A DNA stretch of 64,000 bases from Alkalibacillus filiformis. GTDB lineage: Bacteria > Bacillota > Bacilli > Bacillales > Alkalibacillaceae. The DNA lies in NCBI RefSeq assembly GCF_030814115.1, contig NZ_JAUSUP010000003.1, positions 62,001 through 126,000 on the forward strand, written 5' to 3'. A program made the position numbers and the translations under genes. Shown here one piece after another: positions 1 through 8,567 of this stretch (position 1 is its first letter; each line of letters opens with the position of its first letter). Under the pieces are notes generated by a model, which worked only from the letters and a program-made list of their open reading frames with translations, was not told the DNA's origin and ran no database searches.

Positions 1-327
1 CTACCGATAACTTTCTTAATGGGTATTAGCCCAGGTGAAATGCTTGATGCCGGTAGTTTAATGGGACTTAAGATTGTGACGAACGAATTCGTAGCAATGC
101 TACAATTCATTGAAATGCAAGAACAATTCTCTGAAAAGACAATCGGTATTGTATCAGTATTCTTAACAAGCTTTGCGAACTTCGGTTCAATTGGTATTGT
201 AGCTGGTACAGTAGCTGGTATTGATGCAGAGAAAGGTAAGACTGTTTCGCGCTTCGGTATGAAGCTTCTAGTTGGTGCGACATTAGCATCAATCCTATCT
301 GCAACAATCGCAGGTTTATTCCTATAA
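1..327 (+). CDS. CNT-family nucleoside transporter, C-terminal fragment (NupC-like)
   Basis: This is the C-terminal end of a concentrative nucleoside transporter, a Na+- or H+-coupled nucleoside importer. The frame is already open at base 1, so the gene begins outside the window. The visible 108 codons contain the usual CNT ending: a segment on remaining in the membrane with NEFVAMLQF, then SFANFGSIGIVAGTVAGID, and a final hydrophobic helix (LLVGATLASILSATIAGLFL) at the stop. The N-A/S-F-A-N-F-x-S-I-G-I pattern is characteristic of this family. A strong bidirectional terminator follows directly. Family assignment is secure from the motif; the exact substrate cannot be read from this fragment. 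Confidence 0.85.
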   Translation, partial: LPITFLMGISPGEMLDAGSLMGLKIVTNEFVAMLQFIEMQEQFSEKTIGIVSVFLTSFANFGSIGIVAGTVAGIDAEKGKTVSRFGMKLLVGATLASILSATIAGLFL

Positions 328-335
328 GTTAAATA

Positions 336-374
336 AAATCCACAATCAGATATAAGTCTGATTGTGGATTTTTT
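336..374. terminator. Bidirectional rho-independent terminator
   Basis: A perfect 15-bp stem (336-350 with 357-371) around a 6-base loop, followed by a T run on the plus strand and preceded by an A-rich stretch. It separates the convergent nucleoside transporter and MATE genes. Confidence 0.9.
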
Positions 375-1722
375 ATGAGCTTGCTTCAAAGCGTAACTTT
401 TGAATTAATCGTCCAATTAAAATTATAGCTCCAGTTGCTAAACCGATAATTAACCCCATCCAATAACCAAATGGACCTAAACTCGTATATTGAGCGATCA
501 GTATTCCAGAAGGTAAACCAATAATCCAAAATGAAATAAATGCAATGATTAAAGTGACATTAACATCTTTATAGCCTCTTAAAGCTCCTTGGATTGGAGT
601 ACCAAACCCATCAGATAATTGAAAGAAAATCGCATAAATTAAAAAGTGTTGCATGAGTTGAATAACATCAGGATCATTACTATATAGTTGTGACACTTCT
701 TCACGAAATACAAAAATTAATACGCCACTTAAAATAGCAAAAAATAAACCTGAGCTAATCCCAATTAAACTATAAGTCTTTGCGTCCTGAAGACGTTTAC
801 CCCCAACTTCAAATCCGACTGAGATCGTTAATGCCATCGCAATAGCGAGTGGAAGCATATAAAAGATCGATGCAAAATTCATCGCTGCTTGGTGAGCGGC
901 AATTGTGACGGTATCATAGACGCTTATAAGTAGCGTAACAGCTGCAAAAATACTCGTCTCAAAAAAAATCGTAAAACCAATCGGAATACCAATTTTAAGT
1001 TGTTCTTTCCATGCATTAAGCGAAGGGCGGACAAACTGCTTAAACACTTGATACCGTCTAAATGGTTGTACTTTGTGCACAATGATAATTGATAAGAAAA
1101 AAGAAACCATATACGTAATGGCTGAAGCAACGCCAGCACCAACCCCACCAAGTTCTGGTGCACCAAAGTTTCCGAAAATAAACATATAATTAAAAAATGC
1201 ATTTAAAGGCAGAGCAAATAGTATAATGAGCATGGAGGTTTTCGTTTGACCTAAGGCGTCGATAAATGAACGCATTAAATTAAATGAAAACAAAAAGACC
1301 ATGCCAATTCCGAGAGCTGCTAAGTAGTACTTTGCGACATGATATACATTAGGGTCAATTGATAACAATGACAAAATAGAATCAAGGAAAAGGTAGCCTA
1401 AAAGCAGCATCATGAGTGAAATGGTTATGGCTAAATATAATCCTTGTTTAACTGCAAATGGTATACGATCTCGCTCATTCGCTCCAGATAACTGAGCGAC
1501 AATCGGTGAAATGGCTAATAAAATACCATTAATCCCAGTTAAAACAGGTATCCATATAGATGACCCAATTGCGACTCCAGCTAAATCTTCTGCTGAAACT
1601 TGCCCAGCCATAACTGTATCGAATACATTCATTAAATAAATACCGACTTGAGTAATTAATATTGGGATTAAAACTTTAATAAAAAGTGTTATTTTCTCAA
1701 CAATAGAGTGAGTTTGATACAT
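373..1722 (-). CDS. MATE family efflux transporter
   Basis: A 449-residue polytopic membrane protein of the MATE (NorM/DinF-like) multidrug and toxin extrusion family, which exports cationic compounds in exchange for Na+ or H+. It has about 12 predicted membrane segments in two similar halves. Family patterns include the N-terminal PILITQVGIYLMNVFDTVMA (residues about 20-39), where the TVMAG element is typical of helix 1-2, and the SPIVAQLSGA loop. Length is normal for the family. The ATG at 1722 is preceded by an AGGGAAGG-like ribosome binding site. It is monocistronic and divergent from murG with about 100 bp between them. The substrate cannot be inferred. Confidence 0.88.
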   Translation of the reverse strand: MYQTHSIVEKITLFIKVLIPILITQVGIYLMNVFDTVMAGQVSAEDLAGVAIGSSIWIPVLTGINGILLAISPIVAQLSGANERDRIPFAVKQGLYLAITISLMMLLLGYLFLDSILSLLSIDPNVYHVAKYYLAALGIGMVFLFSFNLMRSFIDALGQTKTSMLIILFALPLNAFFNYMFIFGNFGAPELGGVGAGVASAITYMVSFFLSIIIVHKVQPFRRYQVFKQFVRPSLNAWKEQLKIGIPIGFTIFFETSIFAAVTLLISVYDTVTIAAHQAAMNFASIFYMLPLAIAMALTISVGFEVGGKRLQDAKTYSLIGISSGLFFAILSGVLIFVFREEVSQLYSNDPDVIQLMQHFLIYAIFFQLSDGFGTPIQGALRGYKDVNVTLIIAFISFWIIGLPSGILIAQYTSLGPFGYWMGLIIGLATGAIILIGRLIQKLRFEASS

Positions 1723-1819
1723 TTTTAACGCCTTCCCTATACTCTAACGTTTAATTGTTTGCTAATATGTCATTATAGCGTAAATTGTATGAACTAGACA
1801 GAAAGGAAGTTTAATAAAT

Positions 1820-2890
1820 ATGAATCAAAAAAAATTAGTATTTACAGGCGGTGGGACAGCAGGTCATGTTGTCGTTAACCTGGCATTAATGCCACAGTTC
1901 GTTAAAGAAGGTTATGAAATTCATTATATAGGGTCCTATGAAGGGATCGAACGAGAATTAGTAGAAGGAATGGAAGGAGTTACTTACCACGGCATAGCGA
2001 CAGGGAAACTAAGGCGTTACATGTCGCTAGAAAATATGAAAGACCCATTCCGAGTTCTTAAAGGTGTTATGCAAGCCCGTAAAATAATTAAACAGGTTAA
2101 ACCAAGACTAGTCTTTTCTAAAGGTGGATTTGTTTCAGTACCAGTTGTTATGGCTTCTCGTATGGCAGGTGTACCTTCAATTATTCACGAGTCGGACTAT
2201 ACACCTGGTTTAGCAAATAAAATCGCTACTAATTTTGCGAAGTATATTTTAACGACATTTCCAGAAACGAATGAACATTTACCACAAAAGAAAGCGATTA
2301 ATATCGGTGCCATTGTTCGTGATGAGTTGTTTGAAGGTGACATAAAACGGGCTGAAGAGTTCACAGGTTTCACTCGTGAAAAGCCGACGTTACTTGTTAT
2401 GGGAGGCAGTGCTGGAGCGCAAAGCATCAATGAATCTGTTAGAAAAGCGTTACCTCAATTATTAAAACAATACCAAGTCATTCACTTGTGTGGTAAAGGT
2501 AAGTTAGACGACTCAATCAATCAAGAAGGATATGTTCAATACGAATATGTAACCGATGAATTAAAAGATTTATTAGCTTTATCTAACTTTGTTATTTCCC
2601 GTGCTGGTGCCAATGCTATTTTTGAATTTTTAGCGTTAAAGAAACCAATGGTATTAATTCCGTTATCTAGCCAAGTAAGTAGAGGGGATCAAATATTAAA
2701 TGCCAAGTCATTTGAGAAACGTGGTTATGCTCAAGTGCTAGAAGATGAAGAAGTGACAATGGATTCATTGTTTCATGTTGTTCAAGATCTAAAAGAAAAC
2801 GAATCGACATATAAACAAAACATGGAAGCTTATCAACCGTTAAAAACTAAAGATGACGTCATCGAATTAATAAAAAATACAATGACTTAA
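1820..2890 (+). CDS. murG: MurG-type UDP-GlcNAc:lipid I N-acetylglucosaminyltransferase
   Basis: A 356-residue GT28 glycosyltransferase that adds GlcNAc to lipid I to form lipid II at the inner face of the membrane. Seen: N-terminal glycine-rich FTGGGTAGHV (residues 8-17), FSKGGFVSVPV, IIHESDYTPGLANK, the second-domain loop LLVMGGSAGAQSIN and the nucleotide-site segment SRAGANAIFEFLAL. The variant GGGTxGHVxVNL and the SGKLRRY-like segment (here TGKLRRYMSLEN) resemble the Staphylococcus-type MurG more than the Bacillus dcw-cluster form. It stands alone between a MATE gene and a betaine operon, with no cell-division genes next to it, so it may be a second MurG copy or the only one at an unusual locus. 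Start at ATG 1820 with AAAGGAAG upstream. Confidence 0.88.
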   Translation: MNQKKLVFTGGGTAGHVVVNLALMPQFVKEGYEIHYIGSYEGIERELVEGMEGVTYHGIATGKLRRYMSLENMKDPFRVLKGVMQARKIIKQVKPRLVFSKGGFVSVPVVMASRMAGVPSIIHESDYTPGLANKIATNFAKYILTTFPETNEHLPQKKAINIGAIVRDELFEGDIKRAEEFTGFTREKPTLLVMGGSAGAQSINESVRKALPQLLKQYQVIHLCGKGKLDDSINQEGYVQYEYVTDELKDLLALSNFVISRAGANAIFEFLALKKPMVLIPLSSQVSRGDQILNAKSFEKRGYAQVLEDEEVTMDSLFHVVQDLKENESTYKQNMEAYQPLKTKDDVIELIKNTMT

Positions 2891-2893
2891 GTA

Positions 2894-2930
2894 AAAGGTG
2901 TTGCCTAAATATTGGCAACACCTTTGTTTT
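2894..2930 (+). terminator. Rho-independent terminator of murG
   Basis: A 12-bp stem (2894-2905 with 2914-2925) with an 8-base loop, followed by a T-rich tail. Confidence 0.85.
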
Positions 2931-3037
2931 TCGGCAAATAATGGAGTTATTTAGTTTGATCTTGCCATTTTGATACTTTAACTATAAATAACAGAATAAT
3001 TTGTACAAATATAGCTGATTATCAACCTAAATCGAAA

Positions 3038-3066
3038 TTGATAGAAAATTACCAACAAAATATAAT
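3038..3066 (+). promoter_or_regulatory. Sigma-A promoter of the first betaine-transport operon
   Basis: TTGATA (3038-3043) and a perfect TATAAT (3061-3066) separated by exactly 17 bp. Transcription would start near 3073, leaving a leader of about 60 nt before the lipoprotein start. That leader contains TTCGTCCGACAA, the same 12-mer seen in the 21-bp repeat array near 31.4 kb. Confidence 0.75.
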
Positions 3067-3132
3067 GAAATGTGGTTTCGACAAAATATACAAAAATTCG
3101 TCCGACAAGAGGACATTTAAAAGGGAGAGTTA

Positions 3133-4128
3133 ATGATGAAAAAGTGGTTTAGTTTAGTCATCATGGCAAGTCTACTCGTACTTGCAGCTTGTGGTGATGA
3201 CGACGGGGAGTTAGAAGAAATTGTTTTAGCAGATGCTGATTGGAACAGTATCAAGGTTCATAATGCGATTATGCAAAACATTATGGAGTATGGTTACGGT
3301 TTTGAGACGGACACGTTGAGTGGCTCAACTCCAAACACTGTTCAAGGTTTAAGAGATGGCGATATTAATGTCTACTCTGAAGTTTGGACAGATAATATTC
3401 GTGAAGTTTATGAAGAAGCAATTGACGCAGGTGAGATTATCGAAGTATCTATTAACTTCGATGACAATGAGCAAGGTTTATACGTACCAACATATGTGAT
3501 TGAAGGTGATGAAGAACGTGGTATTGAACCGCTTGCTCCGGGACTAGAAACAGTTGAAGATTTAGCAGACTATCCAGAAGTTTTCCAAGATCCTGAAGAT
3601 AATGATATGGGGCGAATTGTTAATGGTCCATCTGGCTGGGCGGTAAATGAAACGATTGTTGAGAAGATTGAGTATTATGGTTTAGATGAGATGTATAATA
3701 TTATGTCACCAGGTTCAGATGCGGCACTAGTATCGTCACTGGCCTCAGCTTATGAGTCAGGTGAGCCTTGGGTTGGTTACTATTGGTCACCAACATGGGT
3801 AACAGCTTCATACGATATAACGTTACTTGAGGACAACCCTTATGACGAAGAAGTATGGCAAGAAACACGTGGTACAGAATTTCCACCAAATGATGTAACA
3901 GTAGCGGTTCATGAAGATTTTCCTGAACAAGCTCCAGAAGTATATGAGTTTTTACAGAACTATGAAACGTCTACTGCACTTACAGAAGAGGCTCTAGTTC
4001 ACATATTAGAAGAAGATGCTTCTCCTGAAGAAGCAGCAGTTTATTGGATGGAATTACACGAAGATCTTTGGACAGATTGGGTTCCAGAAGATGTGGCTGA
4101 AAGCGTGAAAGAAGAGTTAGGTATTTAA
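3133..4128 (+). CDS. Glycine betaine/proline-type ABC transporter substrate-binding lipoprotein
   Basis: A 331-residue extracellular binding lipoprotein of the quaternary-amine (OpuAC/ProX, COG2113-like) class that delivers a compatible solute to the permease encoded next. A signal peptide ends in the lipobox LAAC, placing the lipidated cysteine at residue 20. Aromatic residues suited to a cation cage are frequent (ADADWNS near 37, SEVWTD near 85, GYYWSPTW in the second lobe), and the C-terminal lobe has the FPPNDVTVAV segment common in this class. Its sequence differs clearly from the two OpuAC-type proteins at 45-47 kb, so ligand preference may differ. Start at the first of two ATGs (3133), with GGGAGAG upstream. 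First gene of a three-gene operon; substrate is inferred from family and neighbours. Confidence 0.85.
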   Translation: MMKKWFSLVIMASLLVLAACGDDDGELEEIVLADADWNSIKVHNAIMQNIMEYGYGFETDTLSGSTPNTVQGLRDGDINVYSEVWTDNIREVYEEAIDAGEIIEVSINFDDNEQGLYVPTYVIEGDEERGIEPLAPGLETVEDLADYPEVFQDPEDNDMGRIVNGPSGWAVNETIVEKIEYYGLDEMYNIMSPGSDAALVSSLASAYESGEPWVGYYWSPTWVTASYDITLLEDNPYDEEVWQETRGTEFPPNDVTVAVHEDFPEQAPEVYEFLQNYETSTALTEEALVHILEEDASPEEAAVYWMELHEDLWTDWVPEDVAESVKEELGI

Positions 4129-4136
4129 ACTCTGTA

Positions 4137-4185
4137 TAAAAGGTAGTTAGCCATGATCGTAATGGTGGCTAGCTGCCTTTTTGCC
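4137..4185 (+). terminator. Intra-operon terminator/attenuator
   Basis: A 16-bp stem with a G-U pair (4137-4152 with 4166-4181) is followed by a run of Ts, lying between the binding protein and the permease. It looks like a partial terminator that would lower permease and ATPase transcripts relative to the binding protein, a common arrangement in binding-protein operons. The reduction in expression is inference. Confidence 0.7.
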
Positions 4186-4233
4186 ATTTATGCCGTAATG
4201 AAAAAGTTCATAAAAATTATTTGAGGTGAAACA

Positions 4234-5091
4234 ATGCAAGATTTTCCTAATATTTCGATTCCGTTAGGTGATGGAGCCGATTTTATTGTTAGTTTTTTAC
4301 AAAATAATTTAGAGCCGTTTTTTGATTTTATAGCTTGGTTAACATCAAGTACGATAACTGCATTTGATGACTTTTTGAATTTTTTACCTTGGTGGTTAAT
4401 TTTAATACTTGTATTTCTCATCGGTTTGTATTTTCAAAATTGGAAGTCCGGTTTACTTTTTAGTACGTTTATCTTTTTAGTCGGTAGTTTCGGTTTTTGG
4501 GAAGAGTTAATGATTACAGTGGCCATCGTTATAACTGCCGTTGTAATCTGTATAATGATTGGTATACCAGTAGGAATTTTTATGGCATTAAATAAACCAT
4601 TTTCTGTATTTATGCGTCCTATACTAGATGCTATGCAGACGATGCCAAGTTTCATTTATTTAATTCCAGCAATTTTCTTCTTTTCATTAGGTAACGTCCC
4701 AGCCGTATTCGCAACGATTATCTATGCAGTACCACCAGTTATTCGTTTAACGGAGTTAGCGATCCGTAATGTAGACAAAGAAGTGGTTGAATCAGCTGAA
4801 TCGTTCGGTTCATCAAGAAAACAAATTCTATTTAAGGTTCAATTACCACAAGCTATTCCAACGATCATGGCAGGTATTAACCAAACAACTATGATGGCTT
4901 TAGCGATGGTTGTTATTGCATCAATGGTTGGTGCAGGTGGTTTAGGTGAACAGGTCTTAATCGCGATTAACCGTCTCGATATTGCATTAGGATTTGAAGC
5001 AGGTATTAGTATCGTTTTCTTAGCAATTATTATTGATCGAGTTACAGCAGGAATCGGTGATAGGTTCCAACGAGATAAGGGGGATCATTAA
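4234..5091 (+). CDS. Glycine betaine ABC transporter permease (OpuAB/ProW-like)
   Basis: A 285-residue inner-membrane permease of the betaine ABC importer. After an N-terminal amphipathic stretch and a PWWLILILVFLIGLYF helix come the family core segments DAMQTMPSFIYLIPA and the EAA-loop ESAESFGSSRKQILFKVQLP that docks on the ATPase. The C-terminus carries QTTMMALAMVVIASMVGAGG and a final helix. Length fits OpuAB (about 280). The start ATG at 4234 has TTGAGGTGA upstream. The stop codon directly abuts the ATG of the ATPase gene, indicating translational coupling. Confidence 0.9.
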   Translation: MQDFPNISIPLGDGADFIVSFLQNNLEPFFDFIAWLTSSTITAFDDFLNFLPWWLILILVFLIGLYFQNWKSGLLFSTFIFLVGSFGFWEELMITVAIVITAVVICIMIGIPVGIFMALNKPFSVFMRPILDAMQTMPSFIYLIPAIFFFSLGNVPAVFATIIYAVPPVIRLTELAIRNVDKEVVESAESFGSSRKQILFKVQLPQAIPTIMAGINQTTMMALAMVVIASMVGAGGLGEQVLIAINRLDIALGFEAGISIVFLAIIIDRVTAGIGDRFQRDKGDH

Positions 5092-6276
5092 ATGAGTGTT
5101 AAAATGAAAATAAATAATGTATCCAAAATATTTGGTCCTAAACCAAAGTCTGCGATCCCTTTAGTTGAACAAGGAAAATCTAAAGATGATATTTTAGCTG
5201 AGACAGGTAATACAGTTGGTGTTTACGATGCTAATTTGGAAATTGAAGAAGGCGAATTATTCGTTATTATGGGACTTTCTGGTAGTGGTAAATCGACTTT
5301 AATTCGATGTTTAAACCTATTAAACAAGCCAACGAAAGGGGCAATCGAAGTTGATGGGGAAGATGTCGTTAAGTTTAAAGGTGAAAAGCTTAAACAGTAT
5401 CGTCAGAAAAAAATTGCGATGGTCTTCCAACATTTCGGGTTGTTTAGTCATAGAACGGTGCTAGGCAACGTTGAATATGGCTTAGAGATTCGTGGTGTAC
5501 CAACAGAAGAACGTCGTAAAGTAGCTAGAGAAAACTTAGAAAGTGTAGGCTTAAAAGGTTGGGAAGATAAATATCCTGATGAATTGTCAGGAGGAATGCA
5601 GCAACGTGTTGGTTTAGCAAGAGCGTTAGCAAATGATCCTGATATTCTTTTAATGGATGAGCCGTTTAGTGCACTAGATCCACTCATTCGTCGTGAAATG
5701 CAATTAGAATTACTAGACTTACAAGAGCGATTACAGAAAACGATTATTTTCATTACACACGATATTAATGAAGCGTTTAAAATTGGTGATCGCGTAGCAG
5801 TAATGAAAGATGGAAAAGTTGTTCAAACAGGTACACCAGAATCCATTCTAGAAGAACCAGCGAATGATTATATTTCTGAGTTTATTAAAGATATTGATCG
5901 TTCGAAAATTATACAAGCTGAGAATGTTATGATGAAGCCTAATGCAGTTGTCTCTTTAAAAGACGGTTTAAACGTTGCTGTAAGAGAGATGGAAGCAAAT
6001 GGCTTATCGAGTGTATTTGTTACCGACCGTAGCCGGAAATTACAGGGCATTGTTACGATTGATGATGCGATTAAAGGTATTAAAGAAAAGAAATCACTTG
6101 AAGATGTTATGGTTAAGCAAATTGAGACTGTATCAAGAGAAGCATATTTAGAAGAAATCATTCCAAAAGCAGTTGATACAAAATATCCGATTGCTGTAGT
6201 CAACGAAGAACAACGTTTAGAAGGCATTATTTTACGAGTACACGTATTATCAAGTTTGATTGCAGAGAATGGATAA
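5092..6276 (+). CDS. Glycine betaine ABC transporter ATP-binding protein with CBS domains (OpuAA-like)
   Basis: A 394-residue cytoplasmic ATPase that powers betaine uptake. It has the OpuAA/ProV N-terminal extension (residues 1-45, FGPKPK...ILAETGNTVGVYDA), Walker [10 protein letters not shown] (61-69), signature [15 protein letters not shown], Walker B ILLMDEPFSALDP and switch histidine FITHD. A tandem CBS module occupies about 275-394; in OpuA of Lactococcus such modules sense ionic strength or cyclic di-AMP. Its ATG follows the permease stop with no gap. A terminator follows. Confidence 0.92.
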   Translation: MSVKMKINNVSKIFGPKPKSAIPLVEQGKSKDDILAETGNTVGVYDANLEIEEGELFVIMGLSGSGKSTLIRCLNLLNKPTKGAIEVDGEDVVKFKGEKLKQYRQKKIAMVFQHFGLFSHRTVLGNVEYGLEIRGVPTEERRKVARENLESVGLKGWEDKYPDELSGGMQQRVGLARALANDPDILLMDEPFSALDPLIRREMQLELLDLQERLQKTIIFITHDINEAFKIGDRVAVMKDGKVVQTGTPESILEEPANDYISEFIKDIDRSKIIQAENVMMKPNAVVSLKDGLNVAVREMEANGLSSVFVTDRSRKLQGIVTIDDAIKGIKEKKSLEDVMVKQIETVSREAYLEEIIPKAVDTKYPIAVVNEEQRLEGIILRVHVLSSLIAENG

Positions 6277-6284
6277 AATAAAAG

Positions 6285-6313
6285 AGGTTAAGGCGTAGGC
6301 CTTAACCTTTTTT
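6285..6313. terminator. Terminator shared by the first betaine operon and gerAC
   Basis: A 10-bp perfect stem (6285-6294 with 6299-6308) with a 4-base loop and a T run. The A-rich left flank lets it serve the minus-strand germination operon as well, whose stop codon lies at 6312-6314. Confidence 0.85.
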
Positions 6314-7460
6314 ACTGTACAATCCCGAAACGTTTTATTTCAACACTCACGTTGTAATCGACCTCGATATTCGGAAATAAGTCGCGCCATTCTTCACTCG
6401 TTAATGGTTGACCACGTGTTCTGTTATTATATTTAGTACCGAAACCAAAAATGTCAGAATTTAATTCTTGTGATTTCTCAACTACTTTTGTTAGATTCTC
6501 TTCTATTTGCCTTTCAACTTCTCTTTCCATCTTATGAAGTGGTTCAGGCTCATCTAAGTTAATGCGGTGAGATAACTCAATGACTCGCCCATCTAGTTTA
6601 ATGTCGACTTCAAAAGCTAAAGCGTCGATATCAACTACTCTAATTGTCGCCGTGCTACCTAGTTGGTCCAGTACGACGTGCATTTCATCTCCTCGTGGAT
6701 CGTGTACATACTCCGCAATATATCCTTCAAAATCATTTAGATCCATTGTTAATTCCGTTCTCCCTTGTTTAAACCGATCACGAATTAACCTTGCATAAAA
6801 TATTTCATCCATTGAATAAGTACCAACAAGAATATCATCTTGCATTGCTCCAATACTATTTACCTCAACTTTATTATCTTCTACAGTTAATATTGGAACA
6901 ACAGGATCTAAACCGGCACGAAAATATGAGCGCATAAACTCGTGAAATGTACTACTTATAATTACTTCATTTTTAACAGCTGTTTCAATTAATCGATGTA
7001 GATAAATACCGATATTCGGCGCCTCCTCATAGTTTGAAGCAGACATTAGGTCTCGAGTGGGTTGATCGGCGACTGCAACATATAACATGTCTGAAACTGC
7101 GGCGTTACGCTCGATTGTATCTAAGTAAGGAAAAATCCCTTCTTCTGAAATGGAAGGACCGAACAATATAGTTTGTAATTGCCCATTTACAATTTGATAA
7201 CCTGATTGTTTGTTCGCGTTAGAACGAATTGTATCAAACGTTTTTCCGTCACTATGGATAATTTGTGAAGCATCCGTAATGTCAGGGTTGAATTGGTACA
7301 ATACGACAGTTCCTTCAATTTCTTGTGTGTCTTCGTTTTGATCAAAACCGTATGCCGTAACAATACCTAATTCTTCAATAATATTAGGTTCTATGCATGA
7401 TGTTGAAGTGATCAGTATGAGTAAGCTAAATATTATGCCTAAATAGTTAGTTTTTCGCAT
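6312..7460 (-). CDS. Ger(x)C family spore germination lipoprotein (GerAC-like)
   Basis: A 382-residue C subunit of a nutrient germinant receptor in the spore inner membrane. A hydrophobic N-terminus ends in STSC, with the predicted lipidated cysteine at residue 22. The mature start PNIIEELGIVTAYGFD matches the domain-1 opening of GerAC proteins (W/E-L-xxxxx-AxGID pattern), and the C-terminal region (NSDIFGFG, EEWRDLFPNIEVDYNVSVEI) matches domain 3. Length is close to B. subtilis GerAC. It is the last gene of a gerA-type operon and overlaps the upstream permease gene by 14 bp. The germinant cannot be predicted. Confidence 0.92.
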   Translation of the reverse strand: MRKTNYLGIIFSLLILITSTSCIEPNIIEELGIVTAYGFDQNEDTQEIEGTVVLYQFNPDITDASQIIHSDGKTFDTIRSNANKQSGYQIVNGQLQTILFGPSISEEGIFPYLDTIERNAAVSDMLYVAVADQPTRDLMSASNYEEAPNIGIYLHRLIETAVKNEVIISSTFHEFMRSYFRAGLDPVVPILTVEDNKVEVNSIGAMQDDILVGTYSMDEIFYARLIRDRFKQGRTELTMDLNDFEGYIAEYVHDPRGDEMHVVLDQLGSTATIRVVDIDALAFEVDIKLDGRVIELSHRINLDEPEPLHKMEREVERQIEENLTKVVEKSQELNSDIFGFGTKYNNRTRGQPLTSEEWRDLFPNIEVDYNVSVEIKRFGIVQ

Positions 7461-8559
7461 CGGCTTTGTTCTTTCCTTTCACCCGTTTAAAAATTGCAAA
7501 TGGTAATAATAAAAACGGAAATAAAAACCCTAAATACAATCCAACCTGACCTACATAGTCGGTCAACATATTGACATAATAACGATTATCAAATTGGTAC
7601 TGACAAATAAACGCAATCAAAACCAAAAGATATAAAAAGTACTTTTGTTTCCACCCGAAAACCCGTTTTGCGCTAATACTTATCATCCAAGCAAGTAAGA
7701 TCATATTAGGTAATATAATAATCATCCATAAAGCAACAGCTAAAATATCGAACCGTTCAAACATCGGAAATGAAATCACTTTCATCATTGATAAGGCTGG
7801 CCAAATTTTGCCTTCTAGTTGACCTCGACTAAAAAAACCAATAGAGACCATTGTCACAGTAAAGATCATCGCAATCGTAAAAGCCATTGCGAGCTGACTA
7901 AAACGATTAACTTTTGATTTATCATGAATGTAAGGGTACAGAAACCATAATAATTCAAAACCTAATATAGTGAATGAAGTTACTTTTGCTCCTTCTAAAA
8001 TGGCACGCGGTTCTGATTCAAACATAGGTAAATATCCATCAATGTCTATTAAAGTAATGGGTTTATACAATAAACCAACCATCCAAATGGCCCCAAAGAA
8101 AAATACAATGGATGTACCAACTGCAATACGTACGCCTCCTATAACAGCGTATAAGACAAGTGTTAGTAAAGCGGCTGTTATAAACCAAGGAGACATTTGT
8201 GGGAAGATAAACACTTGAACGAACTCAATGTAATTTATCATCACACTTAAAAACATAAAGAAAAAATAAACAATAAACACTACGGTGATTGACTTCCCAA
8301 TAAAACTGCCAAACCAATTTGTCAAAATACCATGTAAATCAGTATCTTTATTTGTGTTTAAAATAAAAACGATACAAGCAATGGTTAGATGCAAAACAAT
8401 AGCTGCAATAATAATCGAAATCCAGCTGTCACGCCCTGCTTCCAAATATACGAGGCGAGGGTAACCTGCAATACCAACACCGATTTGCATCGTGTGTAGG
8501 ACGATCAATAAATAAACAGCTTTTATTTTTTTATCTAGTGGAATTTGCAGTTGAGCCAT
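7447..8559 (-). CDS. Spore germination permease (GerAB-like)
   Basis: A 370-residue B subunit of the germinant receptor, an APC-superfamily membrane protein thought to bind the germinant. About ten membrane helices are visible. It opens with the typical segment LHTMQIGVGIAGYPRLVYLEAGRDSW and contains the helix-broken TM regions expected of the family. The start ATG at 8559 lies 8 bp after the gerAA stop, and the 3' end overlaps gerAC, so all three genes are co-transcribed and probably translationally coupled. Confidence 0.92.
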   Translation of the reverse strand: MAQLQIPLDKKIKAVYLLIVLHTMQIGVGIAGYPRLVYLEAGRDSWISIIIAAIVLHLTIACIVFILNTNKDTDLHGILTNWFGSFIGKSITVVFIVYFFFMFLSVMINYIEFVQVFIFPQMSPWFITAALLTLVLYAVIGGVRIAVGTSIVFFFGAIWMVGLLYKPITLIDIDGYLPMFESEPRAILEGAKVTSFTILGFELLWFLYPYIHDKSKVNRFSQLAMAFTIAMIFTVTMVSIGFFSRGQLEGKIWPALSMMKVISFPMFERFDILAVALWMIIILPNMILLAWMISISAKRVFGWKQKYFLYLLVLIAFICQYQFDNRYYVNMLTDYVGQVGLYLGFLFPFLLLPFAIFKRVKGKNKADAKN

Positions 8560-8567
8560 AATAGCAC

